From: Aquibacillus rhizosphaerae
GTDB taxonomy: Bacteria; Bacillota; Bacilli; Bacillales; Amphibacillaceae
Assembly: GCF_030282825.1 (NCBI RefSeq)
Contig: NZ_JASTZU010000037.1
Span: forward strand, 62,001 to 126,000
Direction: 5' to 3'
DNA: 64,000 nucleotides
The position numbers and the translations under genes are program-made. Of this stretch, positions 26,761 through 34,950 are shown piece after piece. Numbering within the stretch: position 1 is the first letter of the stretch; each line of letters opens with the position of its first letter. The notes below the pieces were generated by a model. The model worked only from the letters and a program-made list of their open reading frames with translations. It had not been told where the DNA came from and searched no databases.

Positions 26761-26963
26761 TTAAAATCCTCCTCGTTGATCCAAAAGATTTCATCGAGCT
26801 TTCTATTTACGGCATAACATAATTGTAAACATAACTTTAATGATGGATTATACTTTCCTTTTTCAATTAAGCTAACAGTTTGTCTTGTAATCCCGACTAC
26901 CTCTGCCAACCTTTGTTGAGTTAAATCAGCTTTTATTCTAGCTATTTTTAAATTGTTTTTCAT
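26757..26963 (-). CDS. Small Xre-family regulator
   Basis: A 68-residue DNA-binding protein that is almost entirely one helix-turn-helix (LKIARIKADLTQQRLAEVVGITRQTVSLIEKGKYNPSLKLCLQLCYAVNRKLDEIFW), the YgzD/YvaO-like minimal Cro/CI type. A longer frame begins at 26981, but GGAGGTAAAC precedes ATG 26963. Its stop overlaps the start of the membrane protein gene by four bases (ATGA), so the two are translationally coupled. It probably binds the 39-bp palindrome just upstream and controls its own operon. Confidence 0.92.
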   Translation of the reverse strand: MKNNLKIARIKADLTQQRLAEVVGITRQTVSLIEKGKYNPSLKLCLQLCYAVNRKLDEIFWINEEDFK

Positions 26964-26981
26964 GTTTACCTCCACACTCAA

Positions 26982-27020
26982 TGTAACATATAAGTTACAA
27001 TTTGTAAATTATATGTTACA
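26982..27020. promoter_or_regulatory. 39-bp near-perfect palindrome, probable Xre operator
   Basis: The outer arms TGTAACATATAA (26982-26993) and TTATATGTTACA (27009-27020) are perfectly inverted, the inner arms TTACAA (26995-27000) and TTGTAA (27002-27007) likewise, centred on T27001; only G26994/A27008 breaks symmetry. It ends 19 bases from the xre start codon and overlaps the likely promoter (TTTACA and TACATT boxes on the minus strand), an ideal autorepressor position. Confidence 0.75.
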
Positions 27021-27054
27021 TAGGGCATGTTTCATCCAATATACTTTGAAACAT

Positions 27055-27092
27055 AAAAAAACCTCTACATGATTTGTGCCACATAAAGGTTT
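27055..27092 (-). terminator. Terminator of the AAC(3)-like gene
   Basis: On the minus strand AAACCTTTATGTG and CATGTAGAGGTTT form a stem with some G-U pairs followed by seven T's; it lies about 45 bases beyond the stop codon. Confidence 0.65.
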
Positions 27093-27135
27093 CTTTCTAT
27101 AGTTCATTATTTTCTCCAATTAGTCAAACAAAAGA

Positions 27136-27951
27136 TTAATAAAACATTTCATCATAAGTTGTTAACCATGTTTGAGCAAAATCTACCGCTTGTCTAAATG
27201 GTATTAAGGTAGAACTAGCAGAACCCACATTCCCTTCTTTCGAAAACTGTGTTTTCTCCTTAAAATCTTCACCTATTTTTTTAAAAAGCTCTTCTCTAAA
27301 TTCAAGATCTTTGTATGTTTTCCATACTCGCTCTCCACCTTCGTAAACTGGAGCTCCTTTTTGAATAACATTTTTATAAGGGATTCGATATTCAGCTAAA
27401 TGAAATCCAGTACAACTATCAAAACCTGTTCCGAGCATCAAAATATATGCATCTTCTTGGTCATATAATTGTGCCAAAGGTGAATTTTCACCTAAGCTAT
27501 ATGATAATGATTGGTTTTTAATTATCCTTTTACTGTCCTTCCCCCAACCTATAAAAGAATAAGCGGGATGGCTACTTCTAATTACACCAGGAAACATGCG
27601 AAAAACCTCTACAATTTTCCCCATACCTGTTGTTGGCGTTATACGAGCATCGTATGCAGGCATTGTGCACTTTATTTCCTCCCACCAATCTTGCGGAACA
27701 GGAGGATATTCCCATTCTTCTGGATCTGAAAGAACAACAGATTGCGATGGCATAACGATTGTTCCTTCTATTGTAATGACATCCTGCAATGCCTGTATGA
27801 CTGCTACTTCTCCTCCATTCACCCAGCCCATAGAAGATAAGGAAGAATGCACAAGCACAGTCATTCCTTTTTCTAATCCCAACTCTACTAGTTGCTTTTT
27901 TATTGAATATCTCGTTCTGGGATAAGAAGTATTTTTTATTGCCTTTTCCAT
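27136..27951 (-). CDS. AAC(3)-family N-acetyltransferase (YokD-like)
   Basis: A 271-residue acetyl-CoA-dependent enzyme of the aminoglycoside 3-N-acetyltransferase fold. Conserved features are VLVHSSLSSMGWVNGG near the N terminus, IVMPSQS, the RSSHPAYSFIGWG segment and LGTGFDSCTGFHLAEYRIPY. Length and wording fit YokD-type proteins; several of these lack real aminoglycoside activity, so resistance should not be assumed. The frame extends to 27969, but TGGAGG lies just before ATG 27951. Monocistronic. Confidence 0.9.
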   Translation of the reverse strand: MEKAIKNTSYPRTRYSIKKQLVELGLEKGMTVLVHSSLSSMGWVNGGEVAVIQALQDVITIEGTIVMPSQSVVLSDPEEWEYPPVPQDWWEEIKCTMPAYDARITPTTGMGKIVEVFRMFPGVIRSSHPAYSFIGWGKDSKRIIKNQSLSYSLGENSPLAQLYDQEDAYILMLGTGFDSCTGFHLAEYRIPYKNVIQKGAPVYEGGERVWKTYKDLEFREELFKKIGEDFKEKTQFSKEGNVGSASSTLIPFRQAVDFAQTWLTTYDEMFY

Positions 27952-28026
27952 AACTATTCCTCCACACACAAAAGTTTTATAGCCTAAATTATATCACTAG
28001 AATTATTTAAACACGTTTACAGCACT

Positions 28027-28055
28027 AAAAAACTGCACAAGGTTGCGCAGTTTTT
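28027..28055 (-). terminator. Terminator of the nucleoside hydrolase operon
   Basis: AAAAACTGC (28028-28036) pairs with GCAGTTTTT (28047-28055); on the minus strand a T run follows the stem, 12 bases after the stop codon. Confidence 0.85.
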
Positions 28056-28066
28056 AAACATGCCTA

Positions 28067-29011
28067 TTATTTTATTGCAGCCAAAACTTCCAACAACATT
28101 TTCTTATATGCATTTCGATTAATAGATTCACACACAAGAACATTTGGCTGTTTACCTAATCTGCCATTAATGTCTACTAAGCTATACCCTCTTGTGAATT
28201 CCCCTTTAGTTTCCACATCGACGAAGTATCTTCCTGACTTAATCATTATTGCCTCATTTGCTGCCACTGCCATGAGCAATGTATCTGGATGCGTTGTTCC
28301 ATTAAGCTTGTGCACATTTTTATTGAACTCTTTGACCACTTTATTTACGGCATTAAAAAATTGGGAACCTTTCGTACCCAGAGCTATAATTTCTTGATGG
28401 TCATCATCACTCATAATGGAATACTGTGTACACATATCCCACCCTACCATTGTCATAGGAATCCCAGAATTCAACACAATTCTTGCAGCCTCAGGGTCAA
28501 CATAAAAATTATACTCTGCAGCAGGGGTAATATTTCCCAGGTAATTATTTGTCCCACCCATAATAAATATATCCCTGATTTTCGGAATAATGGTTGGATC
28601 CTTTTTTATCGCAAGTGCAATATTAGTTAATGGTGCAATTGCAAGTACTGTAATTTCTCCAGGATTTTTATGAACAGAGTCAATAAAAAAGTCTACAGCA
28701 TGCTCTTTTTCCGGTCGTTGTTTAGCAAGTGGAAAATTCGCACCACCCATTCCATCAGAACCATGCACATCTTCAACTGTTCTATGTGTTTTTTCAAATT
28801 GTAAAAGTGGGCCCTCTTGACCTTTATATACAGGTACTTGTCCCCCCTTACCAGCTACTTCTACAGTATATAAGGCATTCTCAACTTGTTGACTAAATTG
28901 CACATTTCCACCTGTAATCATTATTCCTTCTACATGAAAATGATGCAAAGCTGTTAAAATTGCAATAGTATCATCACCTGCGGTATCTGTATCAATGATT
29001 ACTTTTCTCAT
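28067..29011 (-). CDS. Inosine-uridine-type nucleoside hydrolase (first of two)
   Basis: A 314-residue hydrolase that splits N-ribosyl bonds of nucleosides for salvage. The calcium-binding N-terminal signature is intact as IIDTDTAGDDTIAI, followed by VEDVHGSDGMGGANFPLA and the middle motif LTNIALAIKKDP…IFIMGGTNNY. GGTGG about nine bases upstream supports ATG 29011 (a GTG at 29023 is possible). It lies 12 bases after the stop of a second, distant paralogue and shares its transcript. Which nucleosides are used cannot be read. Confidence 0.93.
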   Translation of the reverse strand: MRKVIIDTDTAGDDTIAILTALHHFHVEGIMITGGNVQFSQQVENALYTVEVAGKGGQVPVYKGQEGPLLQFEKTHRTVEDVHGSDGMGGANFPLAKQRPEKEHAVDFFIDSVHKNPGEITVLAIAPLTNIALAIKKDPTIIPKIRDIFIMGGTNNYLGNITPAAEYNFYVDPEAARIVLNSGIPMTMVGWDMCTQYSIMSDDDHQEIIALGTKGSQFFNAVNKVVKEFNKNVHKLNGTTHPDTLLMAVAANEAIMIKSGRYFVDVETKGEFTRGYSLVDINGRLGKQPNVLVCESINRNAYKKMLLEVLAAIK

Positions 29012-29023
29012 GTCGACCACCAC

Positions 29024-29962
29024 CTATTTAATTTGTTTAGATAAATCAGTTATATATGTGAAAAATTCTTCAGCCTTCACATCATATACAACATTTACTG
29101 GTCGTCCATTTTCTGCAACAACTGTTCTACCTTGACTTGGCACTTCTGTAATCACACTACTAACCACTTGCTTAGATGTAATTAGATCTGGTTTTCCAAC
29201 TGCAGCAGTAGTTAAAACATCCCACAAATAATACGTAGAGTTTGTTTCTGCATGGACAAGTGGCGGAACAGCTGCATAACATTGTCCCAAGAAATCTACT
29301 CCTTGATACTTTCTATCAGATGCCCACTTATTTCTTACATCAAGTGTTAGTGGAACTTGTTGCGTGCTTTCCAATGCAACCATATCTATTTCTAATCCAC
29401 TAGCCCACACGCGTTGAACTGCATGCGGATCCCAAAAAGCATTCCATTCTGCTGTACCATCATGCTCGGGTTCCTGAACATTCCCCGCATCTTGGAATGT
29501 TCCGCCCATCCATACCAACTTTTCAATCTTATCTTCAATTTCTGGTGCTTCATCTAAAGCACGGGCAAGATCTGTTAAAGGTCCTGTAAATAGTAGGGTT
29601 GTTTTACCTTTAGTATTGTTTAATGTTTGTATTAAATGTTTATGTGCAAATAAATCACTTAAAGGTGCTTCCATTTTGCCGCTTTCATTAAGTATTGGTA
29701 AAGCATCAACGGTAAAGGTATGCATTCTCCAATCGCTAGGAAAAGGATTTTCTCCCCGAGAATTAGACTTAGCCACTTCAATAGGATACGAGCTAAAACG
29801 ATCAATAATTTTTCTGCTCGCATTTGTTCCAGGTTCTAAATAGCCATCAGCTGGTATAACTGACACCCCAGTGACTTCGACATCTTCCATCTGTGTTAAT
29901 AAAAATAATGATACGAGATCATCTACTCCTGCATCATGGTTAAAATAAACTTTTTTGGTCAT
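29024..29962 (-). CDS. Nucleoside hydrolase, divergent paralogue
   Basis: A 312-residue member of the same hydrolase superfamily with the altered signature YFNHDAGVDDLVSL (Asn-His in place of the usual Asp-Thr before Asp), FTGPLTDLARALDEAPEIEDKIEKLVWMGGTF and a C-terminal histidine-containing HAETNSTYYLWDVLTT segment. AAAAGGAGAA precedes ATG 29962. As first gene of a two-hydrolase operon it may act on a different base or on a ribosylated cofactor breakdown product. The pair has no transporter beside it. Confidence 0.88.
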   Translation of the reverse strand: MTKKVYFNHDAGVDDLVSLFLLTQMEDVEVTGVSVIPADGYLEPGTNASRKIIDRFSSYPIEVAKSNSRGENPFPSDWRMHTFTVDALPILNESGKMEAPLSDLFAHKHLIQTLNNTKGKTTLLFTGPLTDLARALDEAPEIEDKIEKLVWMGGTFQDAGNVQEPEHDGTAEWNAFWDPHAVQRVWASGLEIDMVALESTQQVPLTLDVRNKWASDRKYQGVDFLGQCYAAVPPLVHAETNSTYYLWDVLTTAAVGKPDLITSKQVVSSVITEVPSQGRTVVAENGRPVNVVYDVKAEEFFTYITDLSKQIK

Positions 29963-30076
29963 TATGTATTCTCCTTTTTCTAGGCAGTTAAAAAATTGTA
30001 TATTACCACTATATTTATTTGATGCATCAGAAACAAGTTTTTCATGTTTTTTTTATTTCTGTTTTCTAAAAATTCG

Positions 30077-30772
30077 TTGTTTATGACAGATAGAATATAA
30101 AGTGTGAAGTAACTGCTATGTTGATTTCCGCTTCTGGCAGTCGCACGCCCTTAGGACACAGTTTCAGCTCGTGCTGTTCCCTCAGGACTTTGAATTCCCT
30201 TCCTGAATTTGCACCATACGTAGAAAATTGAACTGTATTTTCAATGCTCGACTGCCCTGCGCTCCCAATCAACTACCATAAATAGGAATAGCTGAATGTT
30301 TGTAATCAAAAATACACTAAGCTTCTTGACAGGAGGTAATAACGCTCACATGTGGGTTTTATTGTCTTCGTTTTTCAGCTCAATACAATGTGAGCTTGGA
30401 TTGTATTGCATTGCATCGCACTAAGAAAATGTGTTTGTATTCTTCTTCTTACTGTAAAAAGAGTTAATCTAAGCGAGAAAACTGCGACACTCCTCAAAAA
30501 TTAAGACCAATTTTCTTCGTGTGGGGTAAATTCAAGGATGCCTCAATTCAATGTCCTATGGGAAAGGAACAGTCTGAAAGTTCCACAGTGAGCGTTCTTT
30601 GCTCGCAAAGAGACTGAAGCGTTTCCCATGGAAAGGGAGTATTTTTCCGTAACGTCGGACTGAGCACTCATCTTAAATATAATGAAAGTAAGTTACGATG
30701 TAATTACTGCAAACTTTACATCAATTTCGAAAGTTGAGATGCAAGAAAAGTTTCGAATAGAGTCTTTTTTAT
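30077..30772. repeat. Long intergenic repeat, copy C (longest)
   Basis: About 700 gene-free bases. The head (TTGTTTATGACAGATAGAA…AACTGCTATGTTGATTTCC) and tail (CTGCAAACTTTACATC…) match copy B. Inside, CAGCTCGTGCTGTTCCCTCA (30166-30185) is the reverse complement of the core word of copy A, and 30560-30660 holds a variant core (TCCTATGGGAAAGGAACAG…GAAGCGTTTCCCATGGAAAG). The first third and last third thus look like two nested or rearranged copies with unrelated DNA between. The minus-strand frame 30081-30272 is repeat sequence. Confidence 0.65.
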
Positions 30773-30785
30773 GAAATGAAGCCAT

Positions 30786-30819
30786 TAAAAACAGCATAGT
30801 GTTTAAACACTATGCTGTT
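30786..30819 (-). terminator. Terminator of the lysozyme-like gene
   Basis: AACAGCATAGTG and CACTATGCTGTT (30790-30801, 30808-30819) are perfect arms around TTTAAA; on the minus strand a T run follows. Confidence 0.88.
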
Positions 30820-30860
30820 CCACCATGAAATACCTTCAGCTTGCTCTTCAACCCATAATT

Positions 30861-31529
30861 CTAATTCACAAGTGCAACTTGAACTTCATCTCCTGCATAG
30901 GTAACCGCATCTGGGTAGTAATCCAACACTGCTTGGACATATAATATATCCCCATAACAAGCGTCATACTGTTTTGCTTCTTCTCTAATACAACTATATA
31001 TACCTGTTTCTTTAAGTTCAGCATACTTCTCTTGTGAGAATTCGATTGCTAGATTTTCAGTATAGTTGCCTCCGTGTTCTTGAACATAATTAATAAAACC
31101 TGCACCAAAGTTATAAGATTGTAGAGCTAATTTAACATCGCCATTTGATTTGTCTAACACTTGACTAAAATACTTAACACCCTCTTCAATAGAGACAGTT
31201 GGATCATTAATACAACCTACTTCACCACAAAAACTTTCTGATGATTGCATTGGATCATTTCCTCTTCCACCTGATTCTTGCATCATCAAAGCTAGTACGA
31301 CGCCAGTGTATTCTCCTTTGTCATATTGTTTTAATGTTTCTTCTACCAGCGGCTGATATTCTTTCACTTGTTCCGACAACCTTTTATGATTATCCAAGTT
31401 ATCATTCTGAGATTTTTGATTTCCATTGGCAAGAAACACAACTAAAAAGATCATAAATGAGATAGCTCCTATTGTCGTCATCGCACGGATTATCGCTTGT
31501 TTTAAATGGTTTTTTTTATATTTAGGCAT
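30861..31529 (-). CDS. Membrane-anchored lysozyme-like muramidase (CwlT N-domain type)
   Basis: A 222-residue wall hydrolase candidate. A signal anchor (about residues 12-36) is followed by a lysozyme-like domain with the catalytic Glu context LALMMQESGGRGNDPMQSSES and YNFGAGFINYV, as in the N-terminal muramidase domain of CwlT and related YddH-like proteins. The NlpC/P60 domain of CwlT is absent. Such proteins open peptidoglycan locally; those in conjugative elements help transfer, but no conjugation gene is nearby. GTG 31535 is an alternative start six bases upstream. Confidence 0.85.
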   Translation of the reverse strand: MPKYKKNHLKQAIIRAMTTIGAISFMIFLVVFLANGNQKSQNDNLDNHKRLSEQVKEYQPLVEETLKQYDKGEYTGVVLALMMQESGGRGNDPMQSSESFCGEVGCINDPTVSIEEGVKYFSQVLDKSNGDVKLALQSYNFGAGFINYVQEHGGNYTENLAIEFSQEKYAELKETGIYSCIREEAKQYDACYGDILYVQAVLDYYPDAVTYAGDEVQVALVN

Positions 31530-31771
31530 TAGCACTCATCCCTGTCATATGAACTCCGAAACTATTAGAATAGTAAAACTCATATCCTATCAAAGTACTA
31601 TCCTTACTCTAATTGTAACATCTAATTATTTTTATTTAATAGTAATTTGAAAGTCTAAAAAAAATTTTTCTTCCTTTAGATAAATTGCCCTTACAAAAAT
31701 CAAATTCTTTCATATAAATAGACATATATACTTGTTTAAAGATTTAAACTACTATGATGTAACGGAGTGAT

Positions 31772-31891
31772 ATGATGAGTAGTGTAGTAAAAGAGGATAA
31801 AGTAAATATAAAAAAACCAAAACGCAGAAGAGCTGGATGTAACTGTGGTACTGGAAGAAGAAGAAGAAAAAAAACAGGAAAAGCTGAATAA
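31772..31891 (+). CDS. Small basic protein with CNCG motif, 39 aa
   Basis: A tiny gene supported by the ribosome site CGGAGTGAT before ATG 31772 and by a strong terminator directly after the stop. The product starts MMSSVVKEDKVNIKKPKRRR, then AGCNCGTGRRRRKKTGKAE: very basic, with two cysteines in CNCG. It faces a DUF1360 sporulation gene across the shared terminator. Small Arg/Lys-rich proteins of this kind occur in spores, so a spore core or coat role is possible; I do not recognise the family. Confidence 0.6.
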   Translation: MMSSVVKEDKVNIKKPKRRRAGCNCGTGRRRRKKTGKAE

Positions 31892-31895
31892 GTAG

Positions 31896-31937
31896 TACCC
31901 TAGACGAGTCTTTACACACACGTCTAGGGTATTTTTT
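31896..31937. terminator. Bidirectional terminator
   Basis: An 11-bp perfect stem TACCCTAGACG/CGTCTAGGGTA (31896-31906, 31921-31931) followed by six T's; it overlaps the end of the opposing DUF1360 gene. Confidence 0.88.
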
Positions 31938-32286
31938 AATTATCATTACCTATTATCAAAGTTTGAATTATCGATGAGATAGCAGCAAGAGCTAATATGA
32001 CAATTACTGGGTAGAATATATTTAATAAAAATGTGTAACCCATATAAAGAAACGCTGCGCTCCATATCGCCGTGCACCAATGGCAACTTAATAATTCTCC
32101 AACAAATTTCCGCAAACCCTTTCCTCTAATATAAATAACTTCTTCTACAGATCCATCTTCAAGTAATTCTTCCTCCACTTTATGAAACGGAGCTCTTAAA
32201 AAGCTAGTAATTTCATCAAAGACGATTAATCTCGTTAACCTAAATGCAGCTAATCCCAGCAAAGCCAAGCTAAACCATGAAACCAT
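31936..32286 (-). CDS. DUF1360 sporulation protein, YjcA-like
   Basis: A 116-residue membrane protein with an N-terminal helix (SLALLGLAAFRLTRLIVFD), a middle segment with RKFVGELLSCHWCTAIWSA carrying CHWC, and a C-terminal hydrophobic region. The R-L-T-R-L…D and LLxCxxC features are those of DUF1360; YjcA of B. subtilis is made in the mother cell during sporulation. A longer frame starts at TTG 32304, but GGGGTGAAATT directly precedes ATG 32286. Role in the spore envelope is from family only. Confidence 0.85.
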   Translation of the reverse strand: MVSWFSLALLGLAAFRLTRLIVFDEITSFLRAPFHKVEEELLEDGSVEEVIYIRGKGLRKFVGELLSCHWCTAIWSAAFLYMGYTFLLNIFYPVIVILALAAISSIIQTLIIGNDN

Positions 32287-32405
32287 AATTTCACCCCACC
32301 CCAACTAAATTAGAATTCATACAGTATATTCAATTAGCTTGAAAAAGTAATCGTTACATGAACTAGTTTCGTATAAACATTTACGAATAGGGTGAGATTT
32401 AAATT

Positions 32406-33386
32406 TTAGGACCATATGATTATGGCGAACACAATGTAACTGAAAATCACCAAAATAGATGGCGCTAAATAACTTAGTTGGAACCTTGAACTTTTGCGTT
32501 TTACTATTAACATCACGATGATTGTTAATAAAATACCAATGGTAGCGGTTAACATATGTTTATCCTCTGCTTCCATCCATATGCTACCTGGTCTATAAAA
32601 AACATCACCAATACATAAAACAAGAATATTAAACAAATTACTTCCAAGTATCGTTCCAATAGCGAGGTTAACGTTTAATACTTTTAGTGCTACAAAAACA
32701 CTAACGGCATCGGGAAAAGAAGAGGCAGCTGCAACTAAGAAACTTCCAATTGCAGTTGAACTTATACCTGTAGTGCTTGCTATCGTATCACCAGAAATTG
32801 ATAGCAAGCTACCTGAGAAAAGAATAAGTAATGAAAATAAACAAAAACGAATAACTACTCGCCTTAATGACCATGGACCACTGTTATTTAAACTTTGCGG
32901 TTTTTCGGGGGCATTATCTACTTTTTGCTTTTGCGAGATTAGCCTCATTCCACCTATGTAACAAATAACAATAATTATACTTGTTACTCCAATACCTAAG
33001 AACTCTATATTGAGATTAATCCATAAGGAAATAAACACCAAACTGATTAACAACACACTTAATATCCCTGGATATATTTGATTTTCAGTACCACGCAAGA
33101 AAATACGCTTTTTATAAAACAACAAATCCATTGCAAAAATAACGAACAAGTTAAAAATGATACTCCCTAACCCATTTCCTACAGCAATATCCGCATTACC
33201 GATCGCAGCGGCAGACACTGTGGTAGTTAATTCTGGCAGGGATGTTGCTACTGCTAATAACATTGTACCAACTACAAACCCTGTCATCTTGGTCTGTTTA
33301 CTTATTACATCAGCATAAGTCGATAATTTTACCGCTGAAAAAACAGATACACAAGCAGCTACAAGGAAAGTCAAATAAGGTAGCAA
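32406..33386 (-). CDS. Sodium/calcium exchanger family protein (CaCA), copy 1
   Basis: A 326-residue antiporter with ten or eleven helices and two inverted Na_Ca_ex repeats. The alpha-1 motif is ATSLPELTTTVSAAAIGNADIAVGN; the alpha-2 motif is ASSFPDAVSVFVALKVLNVNLAIGTILGSNLFN. The acidic residue in each (Glu, Asp) that binds the ion is present. It exchanges Ca2+ or another cation against Na+ or H+. AAGGAG eight bases upstream fixes TTG 33386. A second, only distantly similar member lies at 38218. Confidence 0.92.
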   Translation of the reverse strand: MLPYLTFLVAACVSVFSAVKLSTYADVISKQTKMTGFVVGTMLLAVATSLPELTTTVSAAAIGNADIAVGNGLGSIIFNLFVIFAMDLLFYKKRIFLRGTENQIYPGILSVLLISLVFISLWINLNIEFLGIGVTSIIIVICYIGGMRLISQKQKVDNAPEKPQSLNNSGPWSLRRVVIRFCLFSLLILFSGSLLSISGDTIASTTGISSTAIGSFLVAAASSFPDAVSVFVALKVLNVNLAIGTILGSNLFNILVLCIGDVFYRPGSIWMEAEDKHMLTATIGILLTIIVMLIVKRKSSRFQLSYLAPSILVIFSYIVFAIIIWS

Positions 33387-33516
33387 AACGGCAACTCCTT
33401 TTTAATTATACGTTTGAAGTGTACTTATTCCCTTTAATATACTCAAAGAAACCATTTAATACTAATTATAATATTTCTTTTTAATATGGATAAAATAAAT
33501 GTAAAGGAGGGATAAA

Positions 33517-33885
33517 ATGCTAGGTTTTTTAGTCAAATTAATTGTATGTCCAGTGACAGTTATTATCGCATGGATGTTATTTCCTAACGTAGACTTTTTT
33601 TATTGGTTTCAACCGGTTATTATAGGGGTTATTCTCGCTGTTGCAAGTCATTTAATGGAACTGATTTTATTAAATGAAAATACAGTCGGATTTAGTACTT
33701 TCATGGATTTAATTGCTTCAATAATAATTGTTTATTATGCTTCCATGCTTCAAACTAATTCAGAGGTAACTTTTTTAGGTGCTATATTTACAGGTGCACT
33801 ACTAGGTGTAACTGAGATTATTCAGCACCGCTGGCTAGTAGAGAAAAACAGGACCCAAAAGAATCCAACCACTAATAAGGTGTAA
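33517..33885 (+). CDS. DUF2512 membrane protein (YndM-like)
   Basis: A 122-residue protein with four predicted membrane helices and a short basic tail (HRWLVEKNRTQKNPTTNKV). The wording (LVKLIVCPVTVIIAWMLFPNVDFFYWFQPVIIGVILA) fits the DUF2512 family of Bacillaceae, of unknown function. AAAGGAGGGA precedes ATG 33517. It converges on the BASS transporter gene, and the two stop codons lie in a shared terminator. Confidence 0.82.
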   Translation: MLGFLVKLIVCPVTVIIAWMLFPNVDFFYWFQPVIIGVILAVASHLMELILLNENTVGFSTFMDLIASIIIVYYASMLQTNSEVTFLGAIFTGALLGVTEIIQHRWLVEKNRTQKNPTTNKV

Positions 33886-33912
33886 AGATTTACCACTAAT
33901 CTTAAACACCTT
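33877..33912. terminator. Shared terminator overlapping two stop codons
   Basis: AAGGTGT…AAGATT pairs with AATCTT…ACACCTT (33877-33890 with 33898-33912, small bulges). It contains the stop of the DUF2512 gene and reaches the stop of the BASS gene. Confidence 0.65.
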
Positions 33913-34888
33913 ATTCATCCCCTAGCTTTTCATAGCTCTGATTATGAACTGTTTTATTATAAACTCTTGATAACAATTGGCCGTATATAGATGCTAACAC
34001 TTGTTGAAATAACATACCTATCACCACAGGAACTGCAACAGGTGGAGGGAAATACGCTACCGCAATTACTGCTCCAGCACTTATATTTCGCATCCCACCT
34101 GTAAACGTTAACGCAACAATCACTTCGCGTTCTTTTCTTAATAAGCTCCCTATTACCCAAGATATTAAATAACCACAAAACGCAATAAAAAACACCACAC
34201 CAGCTATACTTATAAGCTTCCAATTAATGTTGCTGAGATAAGGAGCAACAATTGAACTATTGATCATAATCACACTCGCCAAACCTACCTTAGATATTGG
34301 TGCTAACTGTGGGCTTAGAGAATTTCTAACCCTACCTTTTGTAATATGATTCAAACACATCCCAAGAATAGAAGGTATTACAATCATACCTAATAAGCCT
34401 TTCATCATATTCCAGATATCCATTTCTATGGATTCACCTACTAATATAGAAAGGCTAAATGGTACGATAAATGGAGATAGTATTGTATCAATTAATATGA
34501 TTGATAATGTTAATACTACATTCCCCCGGTACATGGCTACCCATATAAAACTAGTAATACCTGTTGGGATAACCATAGATAAGATAAGTCCGGTAATAGT
34601 AAATAAATCGTCATGAAATGTTAAATGTCCTATCGCCCACGCCCAAAGTGGCATAAAAATATGTAATACAAAAATAACAACTAAAATCGGAATCGGTTGT
34701 ACAATAGCTTTTTGTAATGATCTAAAGTTAGAATTTAAACTACCTGCAAAAGTCATAAAAGCAAATATCCATGGCACCATGAAAGCAAAAGGCGCTAAAG
34801 TGCTCGCAAAAGTAACACCCACTATCACACTTAAAGGAGCTATTAACGGCATTATTCTCTCTAATTTTTTATTTAATTTGTTTAACAT
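33911..34888 (-). CDS. Bile acid:Na+ symporter (BASS) family transporter
   Basis: A 325-residue, ten-helix secondary transporter. Conserved stretches include PWIFAFMTFAGSLNSNFRSL, IPTGITSFIWVAMYRGNVVLTLSIILIDTILSPFIVP and the C-terminal GGMRNISAGAVIAVAYFPPPVAVPVV with the usual sodium-site polar residues. Bacterial members carry various organic anions (pantoate, keto acids, bile acids); the closest Bacillus relative is YocS. It lies 62 bases after ylmA on the same strand, with no terminator visible between, so cotranscription is possible. Confidence 0.9.
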   Translation of the reverse strand: MLNKLNKKLERIMPLIAPLSVIVGVTFASTLAPFAFMVPWIFAFMTFAGSLNSNFRSLQKAIVQPIPILVVIFVLHIFMPLWAWAIGHLTFHDDLFTITGLILSMVIPTGITSFIWVAMYRGNVVLTLSIILIDTILSPFIVPFSLSILVGESIEMDIWNMMKGLLGMIVIPSILGMCLNHITKGRVRNSLSPQLAPISKVGLASVIMINSSIVAPYLSNINWKLISIAGVVFFIAFCGYLISWVIGSLLRKEREVIVALTFTGGMRNISAGAVIAVAYFPPPVAVPVVIGMLFQQVLASIYGQLLSRVYNKTVHNQSYEKLGDE

Positions 34889-34950
34889 CGATAATCGCTC
34901 CCGGTATATAAAAAACTTCTATGCTTAACTGACATTCTTTTGTAACGCCC

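Noticed and set aside
27578-27967. Minus-strand frame of 129 codons and plus-strand frames within the acetyltransferase gene
   Set aside because: All are out-of-frame readings of the AAC(3)-like gene with codon use unlike its neighbours.
30081-30272. Minus-strand open reading frame of 63 codons
   Set aside because: It is translation of repeat copy C (core word in reverse orientation); no ribosome site, no conserved protein features.
31736-31946. Two minus-strand frames rich in Phe, Ser and Tyr
   Set aside because: Antisense of the small basic CNCG gene and its poly-purine codons; low-complexity artefacts.
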